Positions 10,300-24,378 of a stretch of 64,000 bases of DNA are shown one piece after another. The notes below the pieces were generated by a model. It did not search any database and had not been told where the DNA came from. It saw only the letters and a list, made by a program, of their open reading frames with translations. Each line of letters begins with the position of its first letter. Position 1 is the stretch's first letter. Both the position numbers and the translations under genes were made by a program. The stretch comes from Quillaja saponaria (taxonomy: Eukaryota > Streptophyta > Magnoliopsida > Fabales > Quillajaceae). The stretch spans positions 8,556,001 through 8,620,000 of the forward strand of contig CM055609.1 of assembly GCA_029379385.1 (NCBI GenBank). Direction: 5' to 3'.

Positions 10300-13200
10300 T
10301 TATAAATTAATATAATAATAGTTAAAATATATATTACTAATTAAGACTTTGATGATGGTGTTTGTGTCATAAAAATAAAGTAAGAAATTAAGAATATGTC
10401 AACAATCTTGAGGCAGGCAGACCACTTGTTCTGTCTTTAAATTGCATTGACACTCAATAATGGAGACAGATGCAACTGAATTCCTCTTAATTTGTGTACT
10501 GTTTCTAATCATGTGAAAATTCCTAACCTTTTCTACCCACATATGCCTCCACAGTTGTAACAATATATAATCTCTCACTCTCACTACTCTCTCTCTAGCT
10601 GGCTTGCTAGCTCATGTCTATCATAATTGTGTGAACTCTGTTAGCTAGAGACTCCTCTCATTGTTATTCTCATTATTGAAGTTAATGACCTGCGTTTAGT
10701 GTAATTAGAAAAAAGAATGTGGGGACCAATACCTTCATCAACCTTTAAATAATTAAATTTCTTCCCACCTAAACTAAGACTTTCTTCCCCATGCATTGAT
10801 ATATATATAGAGAGAGAGTACTGCATTGTGTTCTTGTCCCTATATTCTTAGTTTTCAGTTTACACTGCCATATATAAACTAGATTCTATAATTGATCATA
10901 ATTAATTATTTTCAATAACATCTGATTGATTGGTCTATCTTAATGAAGATAGGAGTTGAATAGTAATTAGAGTTATGGAGTAAGTACTTGTATTTATAAG
11001 AGATCAAAATATATTTTTAGAGTCTCACATAATAGAGTATGTTCTTAGATTGAATTAGTCTAATGACATAGTATAAAAGCTCTGATACCACAATAAGTTA
11101 TCACTTCAATTAAAATCTCAAATTATTGGTAATTGACTCGGAAAACACATCAATTACGACTTGAACGTGTGATATGAAAATGGCATCCATTATTGTTTAA
11201 TTATGTTAGCAACTGGAAGTTTTATATATTGATTACATACTTAATAGCATATTTGACAAATGAAAATAGCTCTTTATAGTTAATTAAGTGATTTAGTATG
11301 AAAACTTGACTACAGCTTATGGATTTCTTCCAAATGGGGTAAGAGAAATTAATGAAAGAGTATACTGAAGAATTCTGAAGAAATTAATGGAGGCAAAATT
11401 TGCACAATTGGATCAACTAAGGAGAAGCATCTTAGATATTATAACAAAGCAAGAATCCCATTTGGAAATCCTATAGTTTGTCAGTGTTAAGCTAGTGAAA
11501 CTTTGAGGAGGAGGAGGATTAATATGTTACCTACCTATTGACAAAGTGCAGCTTACTTGTAAAGGTAATCTTATTTAATGGGAAATTTCAAAATCAACTT
11601 CATTGACTTTCGAATGCACTCAACCTATTGTTTTTGTTAACTTACCCCAAGCAATATTGTGTATGAAGCTTATCATTGTCTATGTCAAATATTCGAGGAT
11701 AAAATATGAGATAGTATTACGTATATCCCAAATCAATTCAATCAACTTCTTAAGCACTCTGTTCCTAGCTATATTATTTCTCAATATACCAAGAACTTAA
11801 AGAATTTAATATTGATCAATGATCAGCGACAAAGAAATGTGACATGAATACATGATCATCAAGGTTATTGACAGGGGCCAACCCTAGAGGGAGTGAGGTG
11901 AAGGGGAGTACTAGCTAGTCTGCTGCTAGCAAGATCAAGACCAAAATATTTAGTTTATCATTTCCCAATGCCATATTTCAAAGAGTATACACAATTTCCA
12001 AATAAATAAATATTAGAGACGAATTATCAGGGACAGGTATTTCTTCTGTTCGTAAGGAGATCAATTGGACCGTTTTGAGTTCAAATTGAAAAAGATGATA
12101 TTTTCTCCCCTCAGATTGAGACAAAAGACGAATCACTTACTTCTATAAATTAGGTTTGGCTACACGACACCAAAAATGGCTCGTTATTCATGAAATGTGC
12201 ATATTTTCAATTCATTACAAGGAGAAGGAGAAGAAAGAGAGTAGAGAGAGAAAGAGATGCATGACAGGGAGATGAAGAAAAATTAAAAGTTCCAAACCGA
12301 GGAGGCAATGTATATGATAAGACTATAAGTCCCAAACCAACGTATACCTAGATGAAAATTAAAAGACTATGGTTTCTTGTCTTTTCTTGTGCATGGGAGT
12401 TGACAATTTCATTATTTTAAATATCATCCAGAATCTTTCAAAGAATTACACCTTTTTATTATTATTTCATGGATGAAGACGTCCAACATTGCATTATTAT
12501 ACACCAATTTGATGTTTAATATAAGATGTAATGGATCAAACGTCATATAGTATACTATTTTATTGACCCATAAAGGAGAATCTTGTCCGATAATATTAGT
12601 TTTATAAGGAAAATGCTAAACCTCCTAAAATTATGTGTCTTTTGTGCTTTTTTCCAAGGAATTTTTAGTTTATGAATTGTGTTATTTAGTGAAACGACTT
12701 CTTAGCAATATCTGATAGACAATTAAATGATATGATAATTAATACTATGAATGAAAAGTAAGAAATATTGAAGTATGAATATAGTATGAATATATATATA
12801 TATATATATATACCTTACTCTACAAGGTGCATCACCCAATTTATATTTGGTGGAAATTTCTAGATTCACCACTTTCATCCTTTCCACTGCCAATGTATGA
12901 CATTTTTTACTTTTATCTTTTTAGTCCAATAACTAGGATTTTAAGATTTTTTTTATATTTAACATGATTCTTAACATTTCACTAAATCTGAAAAATCTTA
13001 TACTTCGAGCCTTTATCTGAATTGTCATGAATTTTTTTGTTGCAATCGGCTTCGTGAAGATGTTCGCAAATTGCTCACCAGTTTTGCAAAACTGCATATA
13101 TCTCAATTACTCCTCAAGCTTAATACTTCATAATTCAAGTATTTTATAAATAATTCTGCCAATTTTCACCAACAAATGGATAAATTATTTATAATTACAA

Positions 13201-16080
13201 GTCGCACAAATTGAGTTTCACTCAAAATCCTCCTTTTAAGCCAAATTAGAGTTACTCATGAATCCTCAACGCCCAAATACATGCATTCCCTATTTCCTAA
13301 AGGCATAACCCACATCCATGACAGTCACAGACTCTCAGTCAAAGTCTACAACACACACACACACACACAAAAATGAAAAGAGAGATTCAAAGAAATCAAC
13401 ATATAAGAAATTTGTACAATTTTTGAAAATCCCCAAATCCCTAAATCCTAACATTAATCACATATTCAGAGTCCTTGAATTCATCTATTTCAAACTTGGC
13501 TAGTTGGTGAATCAAAACAATACTTGTAAGAACTCAAAAACGAAAAAAAAAAATAAAAAAAAATACCATGCTGGCAGAACCGGTGAGGCTAAAAAAATCA
13601 ATGATTCACGATCTGAGATAAAGAGAGAGAAAAGGATTTGGGAGAGACAGACAAAATCACACCCCTAACATCCTAAAACCAAAAAAAAAAAAAATCGATA
13701 TCATACTTGGCTAGTTGGTGGAGGTTACAAGCAGTAGCAAGAATGCAAAGCACCTAGTAAACACACGCGTCAACGGCGGCAGGTACTCCTATGAAGGACG
13801 AAGGGTATCCAATGTAACATGAACAAATCAAAGGTGAGAGGAATGAAGTGGGCAAAGAGGCTTTAGAACTACTAAAATTTCACCCAAAAAAAAAAAGGAG
13901 AAAAAAATGGAGAGAAATAAAAATCACGGTCTCTAGGACTCAAATTGGAGAAAACTATTAGAGACAACATATGTTATTGCATGTAATGTAAATAGACGCA
14001 TATATTGTAAAGTAGACGCATATATTTTCACGCAAAATGACACAAACAAACCAACAAGGTTGGGTGTAGTACTAAACGGGTTGCACTCATAAGATTAGAA
14101 CATAAATTCGAACCTTAGAGCATGTAATTTTTAAGAGGGTCTCTCAGTCGCAATAGAGTTCTAGCAGAAAAACTCGAGAGATAAAGAAAATAATGCAGAC
14201 AAAGTAAAAATGATAAAATATTTCAAGTTATTTGCTATTGCTATGTTGTCACATATAATAAAAATTACTAACATAGATATGTTTGCGTTAAAAGGTGCCA
14301 AAATTAGACCATTATCTTCGTTAGGAGAATATTATTTATAACAACAATCAAATTTTTTGAATACTTGTCAATGTCAACATTTTTGTTGTTGCCAATAATC
14401 AATTGGTGGACGTGCTAGGGGTGTTCATAGGTTGGTTTGGTTCGATTTCAGAGCTAATCCTGGACCAAACCAACCTATTTTAAAGAGTAGTACCTACAAA
14501 GTCAATTGCTTAACTAATAACTTGTATAAAACAATAAATAAATAAATAAAGTAGTAACTATTTTAAAGGGTAATAACCTGCTTTTCATTTACAAACTAAT
14601 TAACAACCTAAACAGAAAAATAAACTCTAACTGAACCATATAAAGAGTGGACTTAAAATGAGACTACAATACATAATGGGATTAATTGAGAAGATATATG
14701 AGCTGCTAGTTTGATTAATTGTTGACTAAATAATTAAGAATTATATAATTTTATAGAGATATATTAATTTAAAAATTAATAAATATAAATTACTGGGGTT
14801 ACAGTGGATTAGGTTACTTTTTTAGTCATGGTGAAAAAATTAAAACCTTTCAATTTCAAAATATAACATAATAATAAAAAATGAAAAATTTTATTGTAAG
14901 CAGAATAATTTTCTTTAATATATTAAACTCCTAACAAATAGTAAGTTTTAATTGATAAATTTGGATTAAGAAAAAAAAAATGGATAGAAGATTTGTCAGC
15001 AGATTGTGATAATAAGTTTAAATCAAGTTTCTAATTTGGTTGGATGCAAAAGTATGATAAATTAAATTTCACCAATAATTTGTTTTATTAAAATGTTAAA
15101 ATAAGATTTATAATTTTTTTAAAAAAATAAAATAAAATAACTCTTATAAAATTTTATTTTTTAATTTTATCTTTTTTGATTCACTACTGAAACTCAAAAT
15201 AAAAAAAATTTAAGTTTCATTGTTTACAATAATCTAATAAAAGTGAAATATATGTTGGATTCTTATATTATATTCTGACAAAATAAATTAAAAATATTGT
15301 AAAATATAACATAATTTAAAATAAAAAAATAAATTAATCTGCACATCCAAAAAATGGGCCCACAACAGACCAATATGGTCCTATACCGACCCAACCTGCC
15401 GTCCATGTTAACTGAAGCAGGTTGGATGTAATTGGCCGGTTAACCGATTTGACTGAAGATTATAAATATATTTATTAATTATCATCATTAATGTACACAG
15501 ATTTTGGGCAATTATACATGGGCCCAAGACCTTGCAGTTGGGCTTCGGGTTTCTGACATTATAACTAACGAAATGGGCACAAATTGGACATAGGATCTAG
15601 AAAAAACATAAACATGGGTCGAACATTCTAAAAGCCCACTTCTAGGCCTAAGCCGATCGACCCGTGAAATTTAATTAGTTTTTAATATCGAAAAACCGAT
15701 TTAGGATGGTTTTTTATTCAGCTGACGTTCTCCCTACACTAATTGTGCCGGGTCAGTTGGTTAAAACTCTAAACCGACCCCACCCGACCCGACTCGACCA
15801 ATTGACACCCCTCCTCCCCTATCAACTATCAAGTATAAGCACGAAGAGATAGAAATAAATACAGTGAGAAACCACGAAATGTGGGCCCGGTCAAAGGAAA
15901 TATAATAATTGAGAGAAAAGCGCGTCCGTGTACTTCGGAAGTGGGGGCCTTCGTCACCACTAACATAAAAAAACCGTGGGAGCAACCACACTCCGTCGTC
16001 AAACACCGTAACCTGAATTAAGTTCCGCCGATCAAACTCTTATTGTGTGGAGCAACCCAACTCTGTAATCTACCATTAAA
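10300..16080. other. Long AT-rich intergenic region between divergent genes
   Basis: No gene is supported over 5.8 kb between the start of the G2-like gene (minus) and that of the MDIS1-like gene (plus). Simple repeats are (TA)n at about 12790-12812, (CA)n at about 13350-13369 and several A or T runs. At 11079-11090 is GCTCTGATACCA, the reverse of the LTR-retrotransposon primer-binding site TGGTATCAGAGC, perhaps an eroded element. Between 14417 and 15812 are termini that resemble hAT-type ends (AGGGGTGTTCATAGG and, reversed, AGGGGTGTCAATTGG) plus a GGTTGGTTTGGTT hairpin near 14431-14476. I found no matching target duplication, so this is not called as one element. Confidence 0.5.
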
Positions 16081-17071
16081 CAAATTAAATAAAAGAAAAT
16101 TTAAATTTTTTTAGAAAAAAACAGAAGAGAAAAAGAAAAACAGAACAAAGCTTGTTGGGGTGGCTGGTGGGGGGCGAGAGAGAGAAACTGAGGAAGAGAA
16201 AAAAACTGGGAAAAGAAAGAGAAAACAGTGAGAGAAGAAACCCAGAGAAAGAGGCAGAGAGAACGCCCTGAGGAAGATGGTCAAAGAGACAGTCCTCTGA
16301 GATCATCCTGTAAAGGGCAGTAACAGAAAAATTCTTTTCTTTGCTGCCTTTGAGTCTCAATCTCCCCCACCACCTATCACCCCGCATCCCTCACCTTCAT
16401 TGTATTTTCTTCACCTGCATTATTATCAATATACCATTATCAGCCCCCCAGATAAATTTGCATTGTTACTATCAGGGACAACGGAAAAAGAGGTTATTTT
16501 CCTGCACCCTTTAATCCCCTCTGAATGGTAATTTTGGTTCCCTCATACCCTTTTTGTTTTCCCTTTTGATTTTGGTTCATTTATATTGCTTGCTTGTTAA
16601 CGGGGTTATTCCACATTCTTCATTGTCTTTGCATTGCAGTTATTGTCCTACTTTTTCTTTTTCATAAATAACATCTTAGGAGAATTTGCCTTAATTTCCT
16701 TGTTTTGCATTTGAAATTTCAGCTCCAATTATATTGCTGAGATTCATTGAAAAGGAGACATTGTGCTGGGTTATGCGCTTGTCGACTCAAAGGGTGTAAT
16801 AAGAACGATTAAATTTACAAAGATGAGGGACCATGATGTCAATTTCGGACCCGAAAGCTTGCACGACTTTGCTTTTCTTTGTAAATTAAATATTGCGTAG
16901 GTATTGAGTTTTCTTCTGCTTCTTGTTGATAATTCTTTACGGAGTCCAAGTAGATTGAAGGGGTTGATTTCTATAAACAAACCTGGCGATTTTGTATAGT
17001 GTATGGTATAGCGACCTGGCTATTGGCGGATATAGTTACTGCCTCCACTACCGTGCATTTGGTTCATTGAA
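16081..17071 (+). other. Promoter and 5' leader region of the MDIS1-like gene
   Basis: Base composition changes sharply at about 16080. Purine-rich and then C/T-rich sequence follows, including GAGAGAGA tracts at 16170-16260. CTGAATG followed by GTAATT at about 16529 could be a donor of a leader intron ending shortly before the ATG at 17072. I could not fix the transcription start. Confidence 0.35.
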
Positions 17072-20000
17072 ATGGGGGTTAGATGGAACCAATTTGGATT
17101 TTGGTTCCAAAGTGTCCTCGGGTTGATTCTTCTTTGGGGAATTCGGGATTGTTGGTCTGTCAATGATGAAGGTAATTTTCATTTAGAAATGGTTCTTATC
17201 TTTCTATTTTCGTTTGGTGTTTAGTGTGTAATTTTTATTGCATATGGAGAGGAAATGCAGGATTAACGTTGTTGGAGTTCCGGTCAAGAGTAACATCTGA
17301 TCCATATGATGCTCTCTCAAATTGGAATCATCATGATAGTGATCCTTGCACATGGTTGGGTGTTCATTGTGTCAACGGTAAAGTGCAAAAGCTGTAAGTT
17401 CCTTTTAGTTTTCCTCCAAGTTTTCCAGTCAATATACAATCTTTCGTTTCATATAATGTTCTTCAAATACCAGTGCTGAGTTTTTTTCTGGCACAAATTA
17501 ATCATTTGGGATCTTTCCTGTTTTTCTGTAACCTGTTTTAGGGATCTAAATGGGCTATCTTTGGAAGGGACATTGGTCCCTGAGCTTGGGAAACTCAGCC
17601 ACTTAAAATATCTGTAAGTATTGTTTTAGTGTTGCCATTGACATCATAGCTAAACTTTTTGTTTTTCCAATAAAATGGTGTGTGAAGGTTAATTCTTGCT
17701 GCTAACGCTTGCATGCATTTCGTACCCTGATCTGATGCACAACAAGTACATGATGCTTACACCAATTGTTTATACATTCAAAATCTTGATTAACATCTCT
17801 GAAGGTTTGGAACCTATATATAAATGTCTTACAGTCTTTGTACATTACTCCAAGTTCATAATCTTGATTATCATTTCCCTATCTTCGTCACCAGTCTAAT
17901 CTAGAGTTAGTCATACAATCTTGTTTGGTCACTGCCCCATAGGGCTATTAAACAAGAATCCTTTCCGCATTCCCTGCATGTTTTAGTTTATATGTCTTAC
18001 CGTTTCTTTCACCTTTATGTACTTATTTGACATCCAAAAATTGCCTCCCAGCTATTGCAGTCAAGCTAAAAAACTTTTACCATCTTCATAGACCAAGTTT
18101 ATCATATTATATCACATCTAAGACTGCCTTCCAGCTGTTGGAAACTAATATTAAAGAGACCAGAGACAATCTTATCAGTCAGTAACAAGTGAGAATGAAC
18201 TGAAGACAGTTTTATTGCATCTGTTGTACATGATACAGCGACATCTTTCGTTGTCTGATCTGACTTGATTCATTTTTCTAGTGTCCTACAGTATTATATA
18301 ATGATATCTTTGAATAATTATAAAATGAATGGCATCATATGTGTGGTGTACTTATCAAACATGCATTCCAATAAATGAAGCAAATGGTATACATGATCTT
18401 AATATTTTGTATTTCCAATTCTACCCCTGTTTTCTTTTCCTGATATTCTTCAACTTTTTTCTTGATAGTGTTTTATGCAAGAATCATTTCTATGGAACCA
18501 TTCCTAAAGATATTGAAGGTCTTCTGAAGCTGGAATTACTTGATCTACGAGGCAATAACTTGACAGGAAGTATTCCAGAAGAAATAAGCAGGATGTTGTC
18601 GCTAAAACACTTGTAAGTTAACTTGATGTTTAATATGTTTCTTATGCTTGGAATTGTAGGTACCTTAAATAAATCATATTTTATCCTAGGTTGCTTTGTG
18701 ATAATAAATTTGAAGGCAGTATTTCTCTGGAGCTTGAGAAGGACAGATTGCCCTCTAAATTGCAAGTTGATGACAATATTACACCTTCTATGGAAACTGG
18801 AATTGGCTGCTTGAATAGAAAGTTCGGACACTGGTAAGAACATCTTTATCTTTTGTAACCTCACCAGTTCATTGCTCCCTTTACTCTTCCTCCTGCTTCA
18901 CTTGCTACTTATATAGACAACTGGAAAGAGATATGAATTCTTTGTTTATATTTGATAAGTTCTTCTGCAATATCTGACGTTATCTTGATGCTTACGAGTA
19001 AATTTCTAACAGACTCAAGATATAAACCTGCTTATATTTGTTTATATAAAGGCAAAACCATTTCAACAAACCTAGTTGATAGACTTCTTGAAATGTCTAG
19101 GCTTACGTCTCTTGGGACTCTCTTATTCAAAAGTTACACGAAAGGGGTGCAGTAATTTCCTAGGCTTATTCAACTTCCAAAGATAGTGGAAACATTTGAT
19201 GATCATGTAAATGGATTCAATAATCATGTTTGAGTCATACACTTGAGTCCATAATTGAGCCACCCAGGTCTTCTGTATGTATTTACATACCCTACCGAGT
19301 CAATAATATGGAGTTCATGTCTGCCATCTTTAATAGATGTGGTTACTATATTCCGTTGGAGCTCATTCATCTGTTCCTCCGGATTACTTCCATGGCAGGT
19401 TACATTCTTCTGTCAACTGGAGCTGTAAATAGGGGATATGTATTATAAAAAAGGGATCCACTCCCCCCGCCTTCAATCAGTAGAAATTAATGTTTTCCTA
19501 GAGTATTTTAACATTTGCTAGTTGCTACTCACCTTTTTTAATTTGTATCTTTTCCATCTTCTATTTCATTTTTGTTGTCTTTTGAATTTAATTTTTTTTC
19601 ATTGCATTAGAATTCGATTCTACTTGTGTATTTGGTTCTATTCAATTGACAGAAATAATAATAAAAGAAAGGCGTATAAAGCAAAATTTTGTTATACAGC
19701 TTCTTTTGTTATTATTATTCAGAATACTGTCTATAATTTAAACAGCATCACTGTGTTATGCATTTTTCTAGTGAATTATGACTCATAAATTTGATATATT
19801 TTTATTGTTCAATTAAGAATGTCTACAGTTGTGACTATCCGATATTCTAATCTTCTAGTGCATGACTTGGACAGCCTGTGGCACAGCAATTTCAAAAAAT
19901 GGAATAAAGCAGATTCATTAATTATTCCATATAAAGGAGCTCTGACGAGATACCTCAATTCCTTGCCACTGCCACTGCCTCTGTATGAAACAACTCCTGC

Positions 20001-22559
20001 CCATTCCTGGTGCCAATATGTATGCATCTATTTTTCTGTGCTTTCAGTGTTTTAATTGTCTTTTTTCCTCTTTCAAGGTTCAAGCTTGTAAAGGACACAC
20101 TTAATAGCCATCAAGATGATGGCACTGATAATCTACCTAGTGAGTAGAAACTATTTTATTTGATCTTTGTTTACTAAACTTATAAGTTATAACGCTTACG
20201 GTTTCAGTTATGATTGGCAAAGTGACACTATTATCTTGCATCATGTAGGTTCATCCATGCCCCACAATCTTCAAAATGTAGAGAATCTTTTCAATTTTTC
20301 ACGTCGTAGGCTACTTGAACAGTCCAGCAATCTTCCAGCTGCACCTCTTAGTGTTGGGCCTACCCAACAGATTCTTGCTCTTCCGTCTAGCCGGAGTAGT
20401 GGGGCTTTCCCAGCTGTGCCGAATGACAAGAAACAGTCACCACTGCCTTCACCTGCTGATCATAATACTTCAAATCCTGACAAGTCCACCCATAACCCTT
20501 CTGGTTTTGGGACTCAAACAAATCAACAACATCAAGCTGATGGAACTCCTGGAAATTTGTGGAAGTATATAATCTTTATTTCAGGAATAGTTTTCTTCAT
20601 CATTGCAGCTGCAGTTGTTCTTTGCATGTGGAAAAGTCGAGGAGCAACTACAATAGGCCCCTGGAAGACAGGACTAAGTGGACAGTTGCAGAAAGCATTT
20701 GTAACAGGTGACTTTTCTGATGAACTTACCGTTTTCAGTTGCACAACGATTAGCTGGTTGAATGTGAACAGACCCATTCTTTTGTTGGTTAGACACACAG
20801 TCTGTTGTTTTTGGACAGTCTATACCAAATGTGTCTGTGTACCTTATCTCGTGGACAAAATCTTCGTCTGCCCCCTCAAACTTTTAAGGTTGTTTAAGGT
20901 TAATTAGGGCACTTTATATAACTTAAGCATGACATATTAAGCTACAGAAACACATAACCATTTTTTCTTAAGGTGACTAACTAACCTTTTATGAATAAAA
21001 TAAATTAGTTACAAAGAGAATTTTGAACTGAAATATTTGTGCGCTAGCGTTCATTTTCTATTGATGGAGCCAACGGAGTTTTTAGATTTGTAGTTCTAGC
21101 ATTATGCAAACAATGAAGTCATTAATAATCAAAGTTCAAATTCAAGCTTCGACATATGAACTGGGTTCACTGAGTTTCTACTAATATGCTAGTTGCAGCT
21201 GGTGATGTATTTTATTGATAGTCTAAGGCAGTGACAAAGTATGTCTTGGTATGAAATTCAGGGGTGCCCAAGTTGAATCGGGCAGAACTAGAAACAGCCT
21301 GTGAGGATTTCAGCAACATCATTGACACTTTCGAAGGTTGCACTATATACAAGGGAACACTGTCCAGTGGAGTTGAGATTGCTGTTGCTTCAACTGAGAT
21401 TGCTTCTTCCAAAGACTGGTCAAAGAACTTTGAGATGACCTACCGGAAAAAGGTCTTTTGTTTATGAACTTAATGGAATGGAAAATTTCAGTGACAGAAG
21501 AATCCAGTCTTACGCTTCTCTATTAATAAATTTGCTTTGGTTATGCTATAGATTGATACATTATCACGGGTGAACCATAAGAACTTCGTGAATCTTCTTG
21601 GTTATTGCGAAGAGGAAGAACCATTTACTAGGATGATGGTATTTGAGTATGCTCCAAATGGAACCCTTTTGGAGCATCTGCATGGTAATACACTTCCTCT
21701 TTCCTAATTGTAGCTTGCACAGTGGAAAATTTAGTCGATTATTGTGTTCTTGTAACTGAGAGGCCAAATTGTGTTTTCCAATTTCCAGTTAAGGAAGTTG
21801 AGCATCTTGACTGGACTTCCAGGATGAGGATTATTATGGGAACAGCTTATTGTCTTCAGTATATGCACCATGATCTGAATCCGCCTGTAGCTCATTCTGG
21901 ACTTAGTTCAGCAGCTATCTTCTTAACAGATGATTATGCTTCAAAGGTATTACTGTAAATTGTGGTCTCCTTTCAAAGGAACAAAATCTAACACTCATGT
22001 TCCTGATCAGATTGTAGAGGTAAGTTTCGGTAAGAAAGTTGCATCAGCACAGACGCCTGTTGAAGATGAATCAGGGCATTCTGTATTGCCACCCCTTGCT
22101 GATCCTGAGACAAATATATATGATTTTGGAATTCTGTTGCTTGAGATCATTTCTGGGAAACTACCATACTCGAAAGAACAAGGCCACCTTGTAAACTGGG
22201 TAAGTAACAAAGAGCTACTGCCACCTTAAATTAATCCAAATGTTCTTTTATTGTTGAATAAATTCCTGCTAATATAATACCCTCATCGTCTTGCATAGGC
22301 TGCTGAATATTTAAACGATAAGAGAAGCATCAGTTACTTAATTGACCCAACGCTGAAGTCCTTTAAAAACAATGAGCTTGATGTCATCTGTGAGGTGATC
22401 AAAGACTGCATCCAGTCTGATCCAAGGTTGAGACCAACAATGAGGGACATAACTTCCAAATTGAGAGAAGTAATTTCTATCTCACCAGACCAAGCGGTTC
22501 CAAGACTTTCTCCCCTCTGGTGGGCTGAACTTGAGATCTTGTCCGTGGAAGCAACTTAA
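17072..22559 (+). CDS. MDIS1: LRR receptor-like pseudokinase, MALE DISCOVERER 1 / MRH1 family
   Basis: Twelve coding exons: 17072-17171, 17261-17393, 17542-17613, 18469-18612, 18690-18833, 20078-20139, 20249-20707, 21262-21452, 21552-21684, 21789-21946, 22011-22199 and 22299-22559 (TAA). They sum to 2046 nt, 681 residues with no frame break. The start is the only ATG before a signal peptide (residues 1-29, LGLILLWGIRDCWS). Next comes an LRR cap with the motif DPCTWLGVHC, then about four LRRs encoded by 72- or 144-nt exons. A Ser/Pro-rich stretch follows, a membrane segment near residues 322-345 (IIFISGIVFFIIAAAVVLCM) and a kinase-like domain. That domain lacks the ATP lysine (IAVAST), the HRD aspartate (PPVAHSGL) and DFG (VEVSFG), so it is predicted inactive. 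This is typical of the family, which in Arabidopsis includes MDIS1 (pollen-tube sensing of LURE1) and MRH1 (root hairs). Which role applies here cannot be told from sequence. Confidence 0.92.
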
Positions 22560-23606
22560 GGTTGTGTTTTACTCTCTCCTCTGAATTGTAAGTCAAGTCT
22601 CTCTCTTAACTTGTGTCAAGGAGCCAAAGTATAGCTTTTCGGTCCATGCTCCCCCACTATAAAATTATCAGATTCTTTGCTACTCACTCTTTTTTTCCTT
22701 TTTCATTCTTTTATAAGTCCTTGTCATAATTTCTGTTAAAGATTCATGTCCTTGTGAAAGTGTGCTATTATTTGGAAGTGGGATACTGTACATGTATTTT
22801 GGTATGTGAGCTTGGAATGTAAGAAACTAACATAGCATTGGGATCTAGAACCCAATTATAATGAATTTATTATGAACCTAGTACTTGTTTTACTGCTTTG
22901 AGGCTACCAAAAACACAAACAGCTTGCACACATAGAATTTGGATACAAAATATGTCCCCATCATTATATATTATATATAAAAGGTTGGAATTCATAAGGG
23001 TTGGATTAGGATGTCTCCCATTTGTGCTCTAATTTGTCCAAAACCATTCAGAACAGTGTATTGGAACAGGAATGTTTTACAGGCCACAGTAACTTACCCA
23101 GATTATTTGCACATATCTGAGATGATGCCTAGTTGTCAACCATCAAGATCTTAAATGCATGATCCAAAGCCATGAAGCTGTTCCTTTGTCAAGTCATAGA
23201 TATCTGTCAAGAGTTTTGTGTAACTTTATGAATACTTCTTGTCTCGTTCACTTCATGAAACTGTTCCTTGTTCAATCGAAGAACTTTATAGAGAAACTAT
23301 ATGAAATATGCAACTAATCATTCATTTAACTAATAATTTAATTCTGAGTTTGAGACCAAAACAGCTCAAATTAGTGAATAACTAGATAAAATATTTATAG
23401 AATATAATCAGTATTTTAATTTTATCAAATATATTCTATAATATTATTTTATTTTTCGAAGGTTGTGCGATATTGGTGAAAAAAAATAAACAACTGCTAT
23501 TATTGTGGGTGGGCTATGTCATTATGTGAGTTATGACATCCAGAAGCATGCGTCATACCTTCTTTTTTCCTTAAAATCACTTTCGTGTGAATCCTACTTA
23601 CGAAAC
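22560..23606. other. 3' UTR of MDIS1-like gene and spacer
   Basis: Non-coding. The first few hundred bases are presumably 3' UTR. AT-rich spacer follows without recognisable features up to the target duplication of the miniature LTR element. Confidence 0.5.
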
Positions 23607-24378
23607 TGTAAAATAAATATAGAAAAGAAATAGTAAGACTTAACACCCAACATAACTTAATATTAAATATACTCTAACACTCACCCTCAAGCTAGCACTC
23701 CCCCTCAAGCTAGAGCATATATATGCTTAAGCTTGTACAAGTATAATCCCAATTATCAAAACTCTCAACACTCTCCTATAGCAAAAAATCACATCAAGTT
23801 TACTCAACTCACTCTGTGCCTAAGAGAACGAGAACGAGAATGACACAAACAACATGTGCCTAAAAGAAAATAACACAAACAACATGTGTCTCAAATAGAA
23901 TTGTTAGTTTATAACCAACATAAAATGTCAAATTGGCAACAACTTCCACCGAGAACTTCTCTGGTCGGAATTTAAGATAAGGCAATTCCGGAATCAGTGA
24001 TAACGAGCAAGGAACATTGAAAACTCTTCAATCTCGTTAATCTTGTATGAGGGTTGTGTCAAAAGACTAAACAACTAACAAACATAAAGACGAACTTCTA
24101 CAAAAACTTCAAAACTAGCAGCATCAAAAAGCTTCAAAACTATTCATGGTTGCCGCCAAAGAGGAGAGGCAGCAGCCCTAAGATTAAACTTGGGTTTAGA
24201 TCAAACTCGCTCTGATACCATGTAAATAAATATAGAGAAAGAAATAGTAGTAGCTTGGATTATTCCAAGACTATACCAGGACCTTAAGTTTATAATAGAA
24301 CAATTACATAAGACTTGTTTATCTAAACAATATGAGACTTAACACCCAACATAACTTAAGACTAAATATACTCTAACT
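23607..24378 (-). mobile_element. Miniature non-autonomous LTR retrotransposon (TRIM-like), minus orientation
   Basis: The element is 772 bp and non-coding. On the minus strand the 5' LTR is 24378-24221 (158 bp). It is immediately followed by TGGTATCAGAGC (plus 24220-24209), the initiator-Met tRNA primer-binding site. The 3' LTR is 23679-23607 (73 bp), preceded by a duplicated polypurine tract (TTGAGGGGGAGTG and TTGAGGGTGAG). The LTRs share their outer parts, TTAGAGTATATTTA at the start and CTATATTTATTT...ACA at the end. The 3' copy lacks about 85 bp of the middle. Flanking 5-bp repeats GAAAC (23602-23606) and GAAAA (24379-24383) fit a target duplication. The size and empty interior fit a TRIM or an internally deleted Copia-type element moved in trans. 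Confidence 0.75.

Noticed and set aside
14100..14125. tRNA gene suggested by TTCGAACC
   Set aside because: No A box or acceptor-stem pairing is present at the right distance.
14417..15812. hAT-like element with AGGGGTGT termini
   Set aside because: The ends resemble each other but the flanks (GACGTGCT and CCTCCCCT) do not match, so the two ends may belong to different insertions.
16085..16387. 100-codon minus-strand frame over the MDIS1-like leader
   Set aside because: Low-complexity Ser/Phe/Leu-rich translation of a GA-rich leader; no family resemblance.
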